Shown: positions 27,381 through 37,320 of the stretch, in pieces
How the letters are laid out: every line of letters begins with the position of its first letter
How positions within the stretch are numbered: the first letter of the stretch is position 1
Assembly (NCBI RefSeq): GCF_021012795.1
Contig: NZ_VFYU01000016.1
Coordinates: 1-64,000 of the forward strand
Direction of reading: 5' to 3'
DNA from: Psychrobacter sp. I-STPA10
GTDB lineage: Bacteria > Pseudomonadota > Gammaproteobacteria > Pseudomonadales > Moraxellaceae
Length of the DNA stretch: 64,000 bases
Notes under the pieces: model-generated
Told to the model about the DNA's origin: nothing
Databases searched by the model: none
Seen by the model: the letters and a program-made list of their open reading frames with translations, nothing else
Translations under genes and position numbers: made by a program

Positions 27381-30197
27381 TTATTCTTTGACATCATCAT
27401 CATTTAACAAAGCAGCATCTGCTTGATCTTCACTGCGACCATCACTATCAATCTCATCATCCTCTTCTTCTACCAACTCTGGTACAGGATTTGGATTGAC
27501 ATTATCAGGGGCTGGTGCATCAGGGAAGTGATCATAATGTGGTTGTGGCTGCCATGCTGGTGGCTGATCAACATCAATACCAAAGCTAGAAATGGCATCT
27601 TTCACCAAGCGCATCTCTACCTCACCTTCATCAGCAAGCTGTTTAAGTGTCGCTACCACAATATGCGCAGCATCAACATTAAAGAAACTACGTAACTGCT
27701 TACGGCTATCAGAGCGACCAAATCCATCTGTACCTAAGGTGGTATAAGGACGACTGTCAGGTAACCAAGCACGAATCTGCTCAGAGTAATTGCGCATATA
27801 GTCAGTTGCTGCAACCACAATACCTTCATGCGGTGCTAACTGCTCAGTAACCCATGGTGTTTTTTCTTCTTCATTCATCGGATGCAAGCGGTTGTAGTCA
27901 TCACATGCCATACCATCACGAGTGAGCTCATTAAAGCTGGTGACACTCCAAACATTGGCACTAATGTTAAACTCATCTTTGAGTATCTGGGCTGCTTTTT
28001 GTACTTCACGCAAGATGACACCTGAGCCTAACAACTGCACTTGGGTAGAACCATTGTCTTCAAGCAGATACATACCACGCTTGATGCCCTCTTCTACACC
28101 CTCTGGCATGGCAGGATGCTCATAATTTTCATTCATCAACGTAATATAGTAATAAACTCGCTCACCTTCACCATACATACGGCGCAAACCATCATGCATA
28201 ATCACAGCCAATTCATAGCCAAAGCAAGGATCATAACTGACACAGTTTGGTACAGTTCCAAATAACAGATGTGAATGACCATCTTGATGCTGCAAGCCCT
28301 CACCATTTAGGGTCGTACGTCCTGCGGTTGCACCAAGCAAGAAGCCTTGAGCCTGACAATCACCTGCTGCCCAAGCCAAATCCCCAATACGTTGGAAGCC
28401 AAACATAGAATAGTAGATATATAATGGTATCATTGGCAACGCATTGACTGAATAGCTGGTCGCTAATGCGATCCATGCACTCATTGCTCCTGCTTCATTA
28501 ATACCCTCTTCGAGCATATGTCCATCTTTGGCTTCTTTATACCCCATCAGTGCATCATTGTCTTCTGGCGTATACGTCTGCCCTGCGGCAGAATAAATAC
28601 CTAACTGACGGAACATACCTTCCAAACCAAAAGTACGCGCTTCATCAGGCACAATCGGTACAACACGGTCTTGAATGTCTTTATTTTTTAGCATGGCTGC
28701 TAGCAGACGTACAAATACCATGGTAGTCGACTGCTCTTTGCCTTTACTACCTTGTAGTACTCTATCAAATATAGACAACTCAGGAATTTGTAGAGGAATA
28801 TGACCACTACGACGGTTTGGCAAATGACCACCTAAAGACTCACGACGACCTTTAAGATATTTAATCTCCGCTGAATCTTCATCAGGACGATAAAATGGTA
28901 GTGTATCTAACTGCTCATCAGTAAATGGTAAATCAAAACGATCACGGAAATACACCAACCCTGCTCTATCTAATTTTTTGATTTGGTGGGCTTTGTTTAC
29001 CGCTTGAGCTTGCTCAGATAGGCCATAACCTTTTACCGTCTTCGCCAAAATAACCGTAGGCTGACCCTTCGTTTTCATCGCTTCACTAAAGGCAGCATAT
29101 ACCTTAACAGGATCATGACCTCCACGATTTAGACGTCTGATATCTTCATCTGTCAGACTATCGCCCACCTCTTTAAGCTCAGGATATTTACCAAAGAACT
29201 GCTCACGTACAAACTGTGGATCGCGAGCTTCATACAATTGATACTCACCATCTACCACTTCTTCCATACGCTGCTTAAGCGCACCACTATCATCATTAGC
29301 AAGTAAAGAATCCCAACGTCCACCCCAAATCACTTTAATCACACGCCAGCCTGCACCACGAAATACCGACTCTAGCTCTTGGATAATCTTACCATTACCA
29401 CGTACAGGACCATCTAGACGCTGCAAATTACAGTTGATTACCCAGATTAAGTTTTCTAGCTTTTCACGCCCTGCCAATGAAATCGCACCCAAGCTTTCTG
29501 GCTCATCGGTTTCACCATCACCCAAGAATGCCCAAATTTTACGCCCTTCATCTTCTAGTAGACCACGATTAATCATATAGTTCTGCACATGTGCATGATA
29601 TATCGACATAATCGGGCCCAGTCCCATAGAAACCGTTGGAAACTGCCAATAATCAGGCATTAAGTAAGGATGGGGATAACTAGATAAACCTTTACCACCC
29701 ACTTCACGACGGAAGTTTTCTAACTGCTCCTCAGTCAAGCGACCTTCAAGATATGAGCGCGCATAAATACCAGGTGCTGAGTGACCTTGGTAGTAGATCA
29801 TATCACCACCAAAGTGATCACTTGCGGCACGGAAAAAATGGTTAAACCCCGTCTCATACAAAGTAGCACTAGAGGCAAAAGTTGCCAAATGCCCACCCAA
29901 GTCATCCTCATTTTTATTAGCACGCATTACCATTGCCAAAGCGTTATAGCGTACCAACGCACGGATTTTTCGCTCCATGTGTAGATCACCAGGATAAGCA
30001 GGCTCATCTTCAGTAGGAATACTATTAACATAAGCAGTATCTAAACGGTTAAATGGCAATCCTTCTTGTACTGCCATGTTATACAGTGCTTTTAACAAGA
30101 ACTGTGCCCGATCTTTATCTGCATGTTTAATAACAGATTCAAACGCATCTAGCCATTCTTGGGTCTCTGTATTATCGGAGTCCTTGTAATAATTCAT
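27381..30197 (-). CDS. aceE: Pyruvate dehydrogenase E1 (homodimeric)
   Basis: This thiamine-diphosphate enzyme decarboxylates pyruvate and feeds the E2 lipoyl arm. The thiamine site is seen as AFLGDGETDEPESLGAISLA with the NCNLQRLDGPVRGN block. The homodimeric AceE type (rather than PdhA/PdhB) is clear from the 938-residue length and start (QEWLDAFESVIKHADKDRAQ). Compared with E. coli (887 residues), it carries an acidic C-terminal tail of ~45 residues rich in Asp/Glu (EEEDDEIDSDGRSEDQ). An AAGGAAC site precedes the ATG. Transcription goes on into aceF. Confidence 0.96.
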   Translation of the reverse strand: MNYYKDSDNTETQEWLDAFESVIKHADKDRAQFLLKALYNMAVQEGLPFNRLDTAYVNSIPTEDEPAYPGDLHMERKIRALVRYNALAMVMRANKNEDDLGGHLATFASSATLYETGFNHFFRAASDHFGGDMIYYQGHSAPGIYARSYLEGRLTEEQLENFRREVGGKGLSSYPHPYLMPDYWQFPTVSMGLGPIMSIYHAHVQNYMINRGLLEDEGRKIWAFLGDGETDEPESLGAISLAGREKLENLIWVINCNLQRLDGPVRGNGKIIQELESVFRGAGWRVIKVIWGGRWDSLLANDDSGALKQRMEEVVDGEYQLYEARDPQFVREQFFGKYPELKEVGDSLTDEDIRRLNRGGHDPVKVYAAFSEAMKTKGQPTVILAKTVKGYGLSEQAQAVNKAHQIKKLDRAGLVYFRDRFDLPFTDEQLDTLPFYRPDEDSAEIKYLKGRRESLGGHLPNRRSGHIPLQIPELSIFDRVLQGSKGKEQSTTMVFVRLLAAMLKNKDIQDRVVPIVPDEARTFGLEGMFRQLGIYSAAGQTYTPEDNDALMGYKEAKDGHMLEEGINEAGAMSAWIALATSYSVNALPMIPLYIYYSMFGFQRIGDLAWAAGDCQAQGFLLGATAGRTTLNGEGLQHQDGHSHLLFGTVPNCVSYDPCFGYELAVIMHDGLRRMYGEGERVYYYITLMNENYEHPAMPEGVEEGIKRGMYLLEDNGSTQVQLLGSGVILREVQKAAQILKDEFNISANVWSVTSFNELTRDGMACDDYNRLHPMNEEEKTPWVTEQLAPHEGIVVAATDYMRNYSEQIRAWLPDSRPYTTLGTDGFGRSDSRKQLRSFFNVDAAHIVVATLKQLADEGEVEMRLVKDAISSFGIDVDQPPAWQPQPHYDHFPDAPAPDNVNPNPVPELVEEEDDEIDSDGRSEDQADAALLNDDDVKE

Positions 30198-30464
30198 CGT
30201 TGTTCCTTATTGTTCAAATAAAACATTTTAGACTCATATTGAGTCACTTTATTGAAAGTATGTATTAACAAGATAGGCATTGACCTAACAACCAATCCTA
30301 AGCCACCATAGTGGTAGATATATAGAGTTGTATTACCATTGTGCTATAAAATTAAGTCTGAGTAATGACTTTGCCCTTCTTTATTTACTTGGCATCCAAA
30401 CAAACTAATTTTCAGTAGAAAATGTATCATTTATTTATATAACATCTACAAATCAAGTAACTTT

Positions 30465-30495
30465 GTTATGAGGTTATGAGGTTATGAGGTTATAA
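30465..30495. repeat. Octamer tandem repeat GTTATGAG x ~3.5
   Basis: Three perfect copies of GTTATGAG and a partial fourth lie ~270 bases upstream of aceE and ~615 bases upstream of the surface cluster. A further TATGAGGTTAT occurs at ~30549. Such repeats can vary in number by slippage and so change promoter spacing. Confidence 0.75.
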
Positions 30496-30816
30496 AATCA
30501 CAAACCATCATGTATGAATGCATATCTTGCTACAGCAACCATCTATTATATGAGGTTATCAGAAATTTTGTTATCCATCATTAGAAATGAGAAACATTAT
30601 ACTATTTAGTAAATAAATAGTGAATATACAATAAAAATTCATTATTTTATTAATTATAAGATAAGGTTACTTAATTGTTGCTCACTGGTAAAAATAAGGT
30701 TTTACCATTCATATACTATTTAATACTGTCTATATACATTCTCCTTAATAATTATATAGAGCTCAGCTACAATAGAGTAATATTATATTATGAAAATACC
30801 CTCCATTTTTTGTCAA

Positions 30817-30849
30817 TTGTAACTTCTTATCATAATCAATAAGTTACAA
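30817..30849. promoter_or_regulatory. Inverted repeat, possible operator
   Basis: TTGTAACTT at 30817-30825 and AAGTTACAA at 30841-30849 are perfect 9 bp inverted halves, 15 bases apart, ~260 bases upstream of the surface cluster. No T tract follows, so a protein-binding site is likelier than a terminator. The binding protein is unknown; the TetR-family gene at the end of the cluster is one candidate. Confidence 0.4.
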
Positions 30850-31108
30850 AGAAACGATATGTCCCTTTTGAATTGATAAGAAATTGATAGTAAATGATGT
30901 ACTCTTTTTATTTCTTGAATCTTACCAATCAGAAATAAAGAGGATGAATGATATATATATTATATATAAGGACACACCTTATATTATTAATACTTAATAA
31001 TAATTGTAGTTATTTTTCCTTATGGACCATGACTTCAATATTTATATTCATATATAATCATATTTTTTCATAATTATTTCGTAATTTCTTAAAGCTGGGA
31101 AAACCTGC

Positions 31109-34100
31109 ATGAAACTGCCACATCGTCTACTATCGCTTCTTAAGCCCATCACCTCACAGCGTCATCAGAGCACAAAGAGGTTGGAATCTCATGATATGTA
31201 TGATCTGGCAGGTATTCGCTTACCAATAGTCACACAAAAAAAATACATTCATACGACCATCATAATTGCAACAGGAACTCTTATAAGCACAGGAGCAATG
31301 GCAGCAGGAACAACTGCAGCCAGAGCTCCAATGTGTCCTACTGGATATGTAGCTGCTGACTTCAGCCCTTCTGACTATGAACAACTATCATCTGCAGGGC
31401 CTGGTGGGACTATTAATGTGAAAGGTATTAATGATGCTATTGCTGATTTAGGCCTACAGCTAAAAATAAACATGACCACTAATGGTGCACAACCACATTA
31501 TATAAGGAGTTACACTTCAAATGGTCAAACTGGCTTTACAATAGTACAAAACCTAGGTAACAATAATGCAAGCAATACGGTTAACTTTGATTTTAATAAA
31601 CCTGTTAACAAGCTTAGCTTCACACTCTCTGATATAGATTATAGGTCTACAAGTTGGCGAGACAAGATTACTGTCATCGGTAAAAATGGAAACACTCCTG
31701 TTCCATTACAATTTAGCAACTCTGGCAATAGCATGGCTACAAACAATGCCACTGGCACTGTTGAATCAGATGGTCCTGGGAACGGGGGAATTGAGTGTAT
31801 AAACCCTAGTAATCCCTCCAATTTTTCAGGTGTAAATGACGATTTTACTCCAAAATGTGCAACAACAGTTACATTTGATAGTCCTATTACAAAATTTACA
31901 TTAGATTATAGAAATACTGTTTTATTAGGTGTTTTGAGTCAAGATATTGAGCTACAATTTAATAAATTTTGTGTAGAAGAGAAAAAACTTGAAATTGAAA
32001 AAGATGATGGTATTGTAGAAGTTAGCAAAGATTCAATTACAGACTATGTCATTAAAGTTAAAAATCAAAGTAATGGTGACATTACAGGTGCTATCTTATC
32101 TGACCCATTCGTATCAGGACTTATAAAACAGTCAAATATCCAATGTGATAGCTCTATAACAAATAATGCCTGTATCACAGCCCCAACCATTACCCAGCTT
32201 GAAAATGGCTTCCCTTTACCAACATTGTCACAAGGGCAAACTTATGCCATTACTGTACCAACCAAAATAACAGCTAATTATGGTAGTGAAATCACAAATA
32301 CTGCAACTGTAGATTATAATTCTAAAACAATCAGTGACACAGATACCAACACTGTTAAATCTCCTTTTGTACAGCCTAGCAATCCTACCACTACCACTGG
32401 TAGTTGTCCTGCAAACCATCAAATGTATTATATAGGCGAAAATGCACCATCTGGCTCTATTTCTATGGCATTGAGTTGGATTGATGGTGCTCTTAATAAA
32501 ACCTTTGAGTTTACAGGCAGTAATGGTAATAAAGTAAAAATGACATTAGCATTTCCACTATTAATAGACAAATATGAGCGTACTAACATTGTACCTTTCT
32601 ACCAACAAGGTGGTGATGAAACCACAAGAAATGCATTAACAATTGAACATACTTCTGTTGGCAAAGTAACCAATCATGAACTACAAGCAATCATTAACAA
32701 GCCGGTCTCCCAGCTTGGCTTTACCATTCAAGACCTTGACTCCACAGGTTACGGAAATGGTGGGCATACTCCTCCTCCACAATATATTGAGCAAGTAGAT
32801 GTATCAGAAAGTCAAGGGAAACTAACACATAATCCTTCTTACCATACAATTAATGCAGCCCAAGATATTGTTACTGCAAAACCTTTGCTTAACTGTGACA
32901 TCGAAGGGCAGAATACAGGCTGTCCTATTAGTGCGACATGGGGCTACAAACCTACTAACACACCTTTTAGTTTGAAGCATAATAATACTGAAGAAGACCG
33001 TGGTAAGATTTCTCATGTTATTGGCTATTCGGACTTTTACTTCTGTTTAGCACCACCAAAAATCATCATCAACAAAGTTTTAAATGGTAACCGTATTGCA
33101 ACTGAGCAATTTAATATCAAAATTACAGATAACAATACCTTTTCTAAAGGATTTACCACAGAAGGTACCGATAATAGCATTGCTCCAGGAAAAAATACAT
33201 CAGGCATTTTAGAATTAAAGCCTAATACAACTTATACAATTACGGAGTCTATTGTTAAGGGTGGTAATGATACTGACTATAACACAACCTATCAATGTAG
33301 CAATTTGGCCAAAGATAGCTCAGCGCAAATACCACAAAATGGCACAGGAAAATCTTTTTCTATTTCTCAACTGAGCTATGGTGATGAAATAGCATGTACC
33401 ATTACTAATACACCCAAAGTTAAAAAGACCTATACTTTTTCAGGTATTGTCTTTAATGACAATGGTGGTATTGAAGTAGATGCGACTGCCTATAACAAAT
33501 CACAAGCACAAGAGCTTAAACGTAATTCAGAATACTTTAATGGCATCTATAATGACTCTAGTGAAAAAGGTATCTTTGCAACAGGACTAACTGCCAAACT
33601 AACAAATTGTCAAGGTCAAGATATCCCAAATCAGACCCTAAATTTTGTAGAGAATGGTACCGATAAAGGTAAATACACAATTTCTGTACCTGCAGCACAA
33701 GTAGAAACTCACAGTCAAGTTTGTATCAAGCAGATTGAGCCACAGTCATGGCAGGACTCTACTTATGGTGCTAATGTTTTCCCTGTTGATACAACTAAAA
33801 ATGAAATAGAGGTAGCTATTGTTAGTGGTCAATATAACTATCCAAATAACAACTTTGGTGAAGTAAGACAAAATAACTCAGCATTGGTATTGATCAAACG
33901 CCAGCATTTTCATAACTGTTCAGCAAAAAATTTAACAGCAGTCCCAGTCAACGACAGCGCAGACCCTAAAGATGCGTTCAGCCAAAACCCAATTGTAGGT
34001 AAAGACAATATAGGTGCTAATCAATGTATTGCCTATCGAATAGAAGCCAGAAATCGGGCAAATGTAGGACTACAAAGTATTTCAATTACCGACTCATTAC

Positions 34101-34300
34101 CTAAAAAAGGAGAAAACGACTCATCTGGTACTTTAGTGTTAACAACACCTGCACCTACCAGTGACAGTGGAATTACCTTTGCCAGTAATTCTGTGACAGA
34201 TAATCACAATGGCAATATTATTACCAATTCTTTTGATTTACCACTAAGTACAAAAGAGAAATCTATTTTCTTTAATACTAAATTTCAAGTTGGACAATAA
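31109..34300 (+). CDS. Exported multidomain DUF11-type surface protein
   Basis: This 1063-residue protein has a long N-terminal export region, with its hydrophobic core at ~48-67 (TTIIIATGTLISTGAMAAG). An N-terminal domain (~75-290) is followed by a DUF11-like domain (~300-405, with SITDYVIKVKNQSNGDITGA). Near 420-650 is a second copy of the N-terminal-type domain (compare FNKPVNKLSFTLSDID with INKPVSQLGFTIQDLD). A collagen-binding-B/prealbumin-like segment lies at ~650-770 and an SdrD-B-like one at ~775-930. A C-terminal domain at ~930-1063 has two cysteines and resembles the end of the 626-residue protein. No barrel or LPXTG motif is seen. It leads the surface cluster. Function is inferred as an adhesive fibre component; exact adhesion is not shown. 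Confidence 0.75.
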   Translation: MKLPHRLLSLLKPITSQRHQSTKRLESHDMYDLAGIRLPIVTQKKYIHTTIIIATGTLISTGAMAAGTTAARAPMCPTGYVAADFSPSDYEQLSSAGPGGTINVKGINDAIADLGLQLKINMTTNGAQPHYIRSYTSNGQTGFTIVQNLGNNNASNTVNFDFNKPVNKLSFTLSDIDYRSTSWRDKITVIGKNGNTPVPLQFSNSGNSMATNNATGTVESDGPGNGGIECINPSNPSNFSGVNDDFTPKCATTVTFDSPITKFTLDYRNTVLLGVLSQDIELQFNKFCVEEKKLEIEKDDGIVEVSKDSITDYVIKVKNQSNGDITGAILSDPFVSGLIKQSNIQCDSSITNNACITAPTITQLENGFPLPTLSQGQTYAITVPTKITANYGSEITNTATVDYNSKTISDTDTNTVKSPFVQPSNPTTTTGSCPANHQMYYIGENAPSGSISMALSWIDGALNKTFEFTGSNGNKVKMTLAFPLLIDKYERTNIVPFYQQGGDETTRNALTIEHTSVGKVTNHELQAIINKPVSQLGFTIQDLDSTGYGNGGHTPPPQYIEQVDVSESQGKLTHNPSYHTINAAQDIVTAKPLLNCDIEGQNTGCPISATWGYKPTNTPFSLKHNNTEEDRGKISHVIGYSDFYFCLAPPKIIINKVLNGNRIATEQFNIKITDNNTFSKGFTTEGTDNSIAPGKNTSGILELKPNTTYTITESIVKGGNDTDYNTTYQCSNLAKDSSAQIPQNGTGKSFSISQLSYGDEIACTITNTPKVKKTYTFSGIVFNDNGGIEVDATAYNKSQAQELKRNSEYFNGIYNDSSEKGIFATGLTAKLTNCQGQDIPNQTLNFVENGTDKGKYTISVPAAQVETHSQVCIKQIEPQSWQDSTYGANVFPVDTTKNEIEVAIVSGQYNYPNNNFGEVRQNNSALVLIKRQHFHNCSAKNLTAVPVNDSADPKDAFSQNPIVGKDNIGANQCIAYRIEARNRANVGLQSISITDSLPKKGENDSSGTLVLTTPAPTSDSGITFASNSVTDNHNGNIITNSFDLPLSTKEKSIFFNTKFQVGQ

Positions 34301-34348
34301 CCCCTCTATTAATAGAACAGCTTTATTTTAGTAGAAATTGACCTTTTG

Positions 34349-34388
34349 CATTCATTCCTAACAGCTATTAGCCTGTTAGAATGAATGC
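34349..34388. terminator. Long hairpin after the first surface gene
   Basis: GCATTCATTCCTAACAG (34349-34365) pairs with CTGTTAGAATGAATGC (34373-34388) with a single bulge. No T tract follows on the plus strand, so it may be an attenuator or RNA-stability element rather than a strong terminator. The ~420-base gap it lies in shows nothing else clear, though it probably holds the promoter for the following genes. Confidence 0.55.
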
Positions 34389-34781
34389 TCAACAGTCCTC
34401 TTTATCAATTAAAACTTATGCAATAAAGTGATAAAGGGTCATGCTGTTACCATATAAAAATAGCCACATAAAAATAGAAGTATTATAATTTCCCTACTAC
34501 AATCAGTCCTAACCATAACCAACATCATCTAATCAACACTTTTTATTCTTAAAACTGTATTTCATCCTTTGTTATCTTCTATTCATCGAAAGCCACTATC
34601 AAGTATAACTTTAATAGATGTATAATCCTATTAAGTTTAGGCTTGTGCCTAAAGTGTTTTAATATAAATAGGATAAGTAATTGATAAATAGAAGCAGCAA
34701 ATCACTTCATACAACTACCAAGTGACTATGAAAATACAGATAATTGCTCAATCTACTTTGTCATTATCCAAGGAGAAAACG

Positions 34782-35246
34782 TTGAAACTATCTCGCCTTA
34801 CTAAGATTGTACTGCTCTCAGCAGCAACATTGATGTCTACAACCATGCCATCTTTTGCTGATGATGCACTACAACTACAACTAGAAGTTAACAAAATAGT
34901 CAAGACGGCAGATGGCAGAACTCAGTATGTACCTGCCAGTGATGCTAATACTGGTACAGTGATACAGTATAAAGCCAACTATAGTAACGTCAGTGACCAA
35001 GAAATCAATGATGTACTCATTATTGTACCTATCCCAGAAAATATGACATTTACTGGAGCTGCCCATCCTGCCAGTGCTCAAGCCACAACAGATGGTAAAA
35101 ATTATGCAGACATGCCTCTTATGCGTCGTGTCAATGGAAAATTAGTCAAAATCCCTTATTCAGAATACAAGTCATTGCGTTGGAACATTAAAATGCTTCC
35201 AGCACATAAATCCGCCGCTGTTAGCCTAGATGGTATTATAAAATAG
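34782..35246 (+). CDS. Small exported DUF11-like protein
   Basis: I place the start at a TTG at 34782 because AAGGAG lies six bases upstream and because it then begins a standard signal peptide (MKLSRLTKIVLLSAATLMST, cut near SFA-DD). The longer frames from 34722 or 34728 put 15-20 polar residues before it and have no ribosome site. The mature part is a single ~110-residue beta-rich domain with VIQYKANYSNVSDQEINDVL and IVPIPENMTFTGAA, the pattern of one DUF11 domain. It is 67 bases upstream of the 626-residue DUF11 gene and probably in the same transcript. It may cap or seed a fibre; that is inference. Confidence 0.75.
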   Translation: MKLSRLTKIVLLSAATLMSTTMPSFADDALQLQLEVNKIVKTADGRTQYVPASDANTGTVIQYKANYSNVSDQEINDVLIIVPIPENMTFTGAAHPASAQATTDGKNYADMPLMRRVNGKLVKIPYSEYKSLRWNIKMLPAHKSAAVSLDGIIK

Positions 35247-35313
35247 CATCGATAACTAACTATTTATTTTTAATCTAACCAACCCTCTACCCTTAAAGTC
35301 TTAGGAGACTTAC

Positions 35314-37194
35314 ATGAAAACAAATAATTTTAAACATTCAGTACTAGCAGTGGGTGTTGTTGCTGCCCTTGGTATGACAGGAACTGCTTTTGCTGCTGGC
35401 TCTGGTGGTAGTACTGGTGTTACCTCACCAGTAAGTACTAGTACATTTGCAATTACCAACAAAGCAACTGCCACTTATAACGTTGGAACTCAAACACAAC
35501 CAAAAGTAACCTCAAATACGGTTACTGTTAATGTCAGCAAACAAATACAGTTTAATTTGGCACAAGACAACAAGGGTACAGTCACTCCTGATGGTAAAGT
35601 AGTCTTTACCCATACCTTAACCAACAAAGGTAATACTGATGATGAGTATACCATTGATGTTGCAAATGTTACTGGTGACAAATTTGATTACTCAAAATTT
35701 GTAATCGAAGTTACCACACCTACAGGCACAACAACCATAAACAATGGTGACAAAATTACTCTACAGCCAGGCGATGCTAATAAAGCTACTATTAAAATCA
35801 CTGCCACTGCGGCTAATAACAACATTCCTGATGAAGCAGGTAAGTTAACCATCTCTGCTACCAGTGATCTATATCCTGCTGGCACTGATAAAACATTGAC
35901 CAATACTGATACAGCCACTACCACTACACCTGTATTTGCCATCACCAAATCAGTAAGCACTACCTCAGTACAAAAAGGTGATACATTTAAATATACCATC
36001 GCTGTTAAAAACACAGGTAATATGGATGCCACTGATACTACCATTAGCGATACTCTACCTACTGGATTAGAATTCACTAGTCCTACCAATGTAATAGTAA
36101 AACGTGGTACTACAGACATTACCAATACTGTTACCATTAGTACTGCCAGTAACACATTAAAGATTTCTGGTGTGAATATTGCACAAGCAACAGGTTCAAG
36201 CACAGCAGAAGACATCACTGTTGAATTTAAAGTATTAGTACCAACCACTGCGACCGAAACAAAATTTGATAACAAAGCAAGTGTGATTGATACCACAACT
36301 ACACCTGGTAAAACCATTAAAGATACAACTGATACTGGTGATAAAAATGTACCAAGTAAAGATGGAAACGATGATGATGATAGCAACCCATCAACTGTTC
36401 ATGTAGTAAATAGCAGTGTCACATTCGTAAATAGCACAGAAGTCACCCTACCCATTACTGGTGAAACTGTATTTGAACATATACTTACCAACAATGGTAC
36501 AGCCACCATTGCTACTAACGAACTAACTTTGACAAAAACTTCCACCTTAGATAACGCTAATATTACACAAGAGTTTTATATTGATACAAATGGTAACGGA
36601 ACATTTGACTCAAGTACTGATGCTGCCTATACACCAGGTACTCCTCTACCTGTTTCGTTAGCACCAAAGGCTAGTGTTAAAATCTTTGTAAAAAATATTG
36701 CAACAGACGCAGTAGCGGGTACAGATAATACAGCCGTTAAACGTGAAGAATACAAATTAGCTATTGAACGTACCAGTTCAACTGGTGCAAGCGTTACTTT
36801 ACCACCTGCAATTACAGATATAGTTAATATTGCTGGTTTAGGGTTGAAAAAAGAGCAAGCTGTTGCAGCATGTAGTAGTACACCAAGTAGCACCGCATAC
36901 ACACTGAATGCTATCAATGATGCAAAACCAGGTCAGTGTATCTTCTATAAGATTACTGCCATCAACCATTTACCAACCACCAATCCAACCAATCTACAAA
37001 ACTTCACCGATGTAGCTGTGTCGGATACCATTGCTAATCTTGGTACAGGTACTGGTAAAGTGACTTATAATGCAGATTTAAATGGTAATGGTATGACTAC
37101 CAGTTATAGTTCACCTACTGTCTCTGGTAATGCTGCTACTCTTACTGCTGGTAGCGCAGCGAGCTTGACCTTTAGTGTCACTATCAATAAATAA
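35314..37194 (+). CDS. Exported DUF11-repeat surface protein
   Basis: This 626-residue protein has a classical signal peptide (MKTNNFKHSVLAVGVVAALG, cut near AFA-AGS) and a TAGGAG ribosome site. It is built almost wholly of Thr/Asn/Val-rich beta domains. One is at ~50-165 with FTHTLTNKGNTDDEYTI, a classical DUF11 domain at ~205-325 (KGDTFKYTIAVKNTGNMDAT with DTTISDTLPTGLEF), and another at ~365-505. The C-terminal domain (~510-626) holds two cysteines (VAACSS, PGQCIFYKITA). No barrel, sorting or PEP-CTERM signal is seen. Its low complexity and good translation signals suit an abundant surface or fibre subunit. Confidence 0.82.
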   Translation: MKTNNFKHSVLAVGVVAALGMTGTAFAAGSGGSTGVTSPVSTSTFAITNKATATYNVGTQTQPKVTSNTVTVNVSKQIQFNLAQDNKGTVTPDGKVVFTHTLTNKGNTDDEYTIDVANVTGDKFDYSKFVIEVTTPTGTTTINNGDKITLQPGDANKATIKITATAANNNIPDEAGKLTISATSDLYPAGTDKTLTNTDTATTTTPVFAITKSVSTTSVQKGDTFKYTIAVKNTGNMDATDTTISDTLPTGLEFTSPTNVIVKRGTTDITNTVTISTASNTLKISGVNIAQATGSSTAEDITVEFKVLVPTTATETKFDNKASVIDTTTTPGKTIKDTTDTGDKNVPSKDGNDDDDSNPSTVHVVNSSVTFVNSTEVTLPITGETVFEHILTNNGTATIATNELTLTKTSTLDNANITQEFYIDTNGNGTFDSSTDAAYTPGTPLPVSLAPKASVKIFVKNIATDAVAGTDNTAVKREEYKLAIERTSSTGASVTLPPAITDIVNIAGLGLKKEQAVAACSSTPSSTAYTLNAINDAKPGQCIFYKITAINHLPTTNPTNLQNFTDVAVSDTIANLGTGTGKVTYNADLNGNGMTTSYSSPTVSGNAATLTAGSAASLTFSVTINK

Positions 37195-37259
37195 TGATAT
37201 TTAGTAAATAATTACTTTATTTACTGATTATTTTTAGATGAAACCTATTTTTACGTTAA

Positions 37260-37289
37260 GTTTTGTCGCAATACATATTGCGACAAAAC
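37260..37289 (+). terminator. Perfect hairpin between DUF11 gene and barrel gene
   Basis: GTTTTGTCGCAAT and ATTGCGACAAAAC form a perfect 13 bp stem with a four-base loop, followed by CTTTATTT. It lies 65 bases after the 626-residue gene and 32 before the start of the barrel gene. It may end or attenuate transcription, making more of the repeat protein than of the barrel protein. Confidence 0.75.
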
Positions 37290-37320
37290 CTTTATTTCAT
37301 TTGATTGGATAAGCAATATT

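Larger units (their letters stand above)
30198..31108. other. Large AT-rich divergent intergenic region
   Basis: This ~910-base region lies between aceE (-) and the first DUF11 surface gene (+) and must hold both promoters. It contains an 8-bp tandem repeat (30465-30495) and an inverted repeat (30817-30849). No open frame with coding character, RNA gene or IS was recognised. TATA-rich runs near 30950-30970 could hold the promoter of the surface cluster. Confidence 0.6.

Noticed and set aside
30198..31108. Small RNA gene or riboswitch in the long intergenic gap
   Set aside because: Apart from one inverted repeat and the octamers, I saw no conserved RNA architecture or terminator with T tract.
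35490..36917. Long minus-strand frames across the 626-residue DUF11 gene, with hydrophobic translations
   Set aside because: Thr/Asn/Gly-rich coding sequence reads as Val/Leu/Ser on the other strand, which only imitates membrane protein; no ribosome site or family match.
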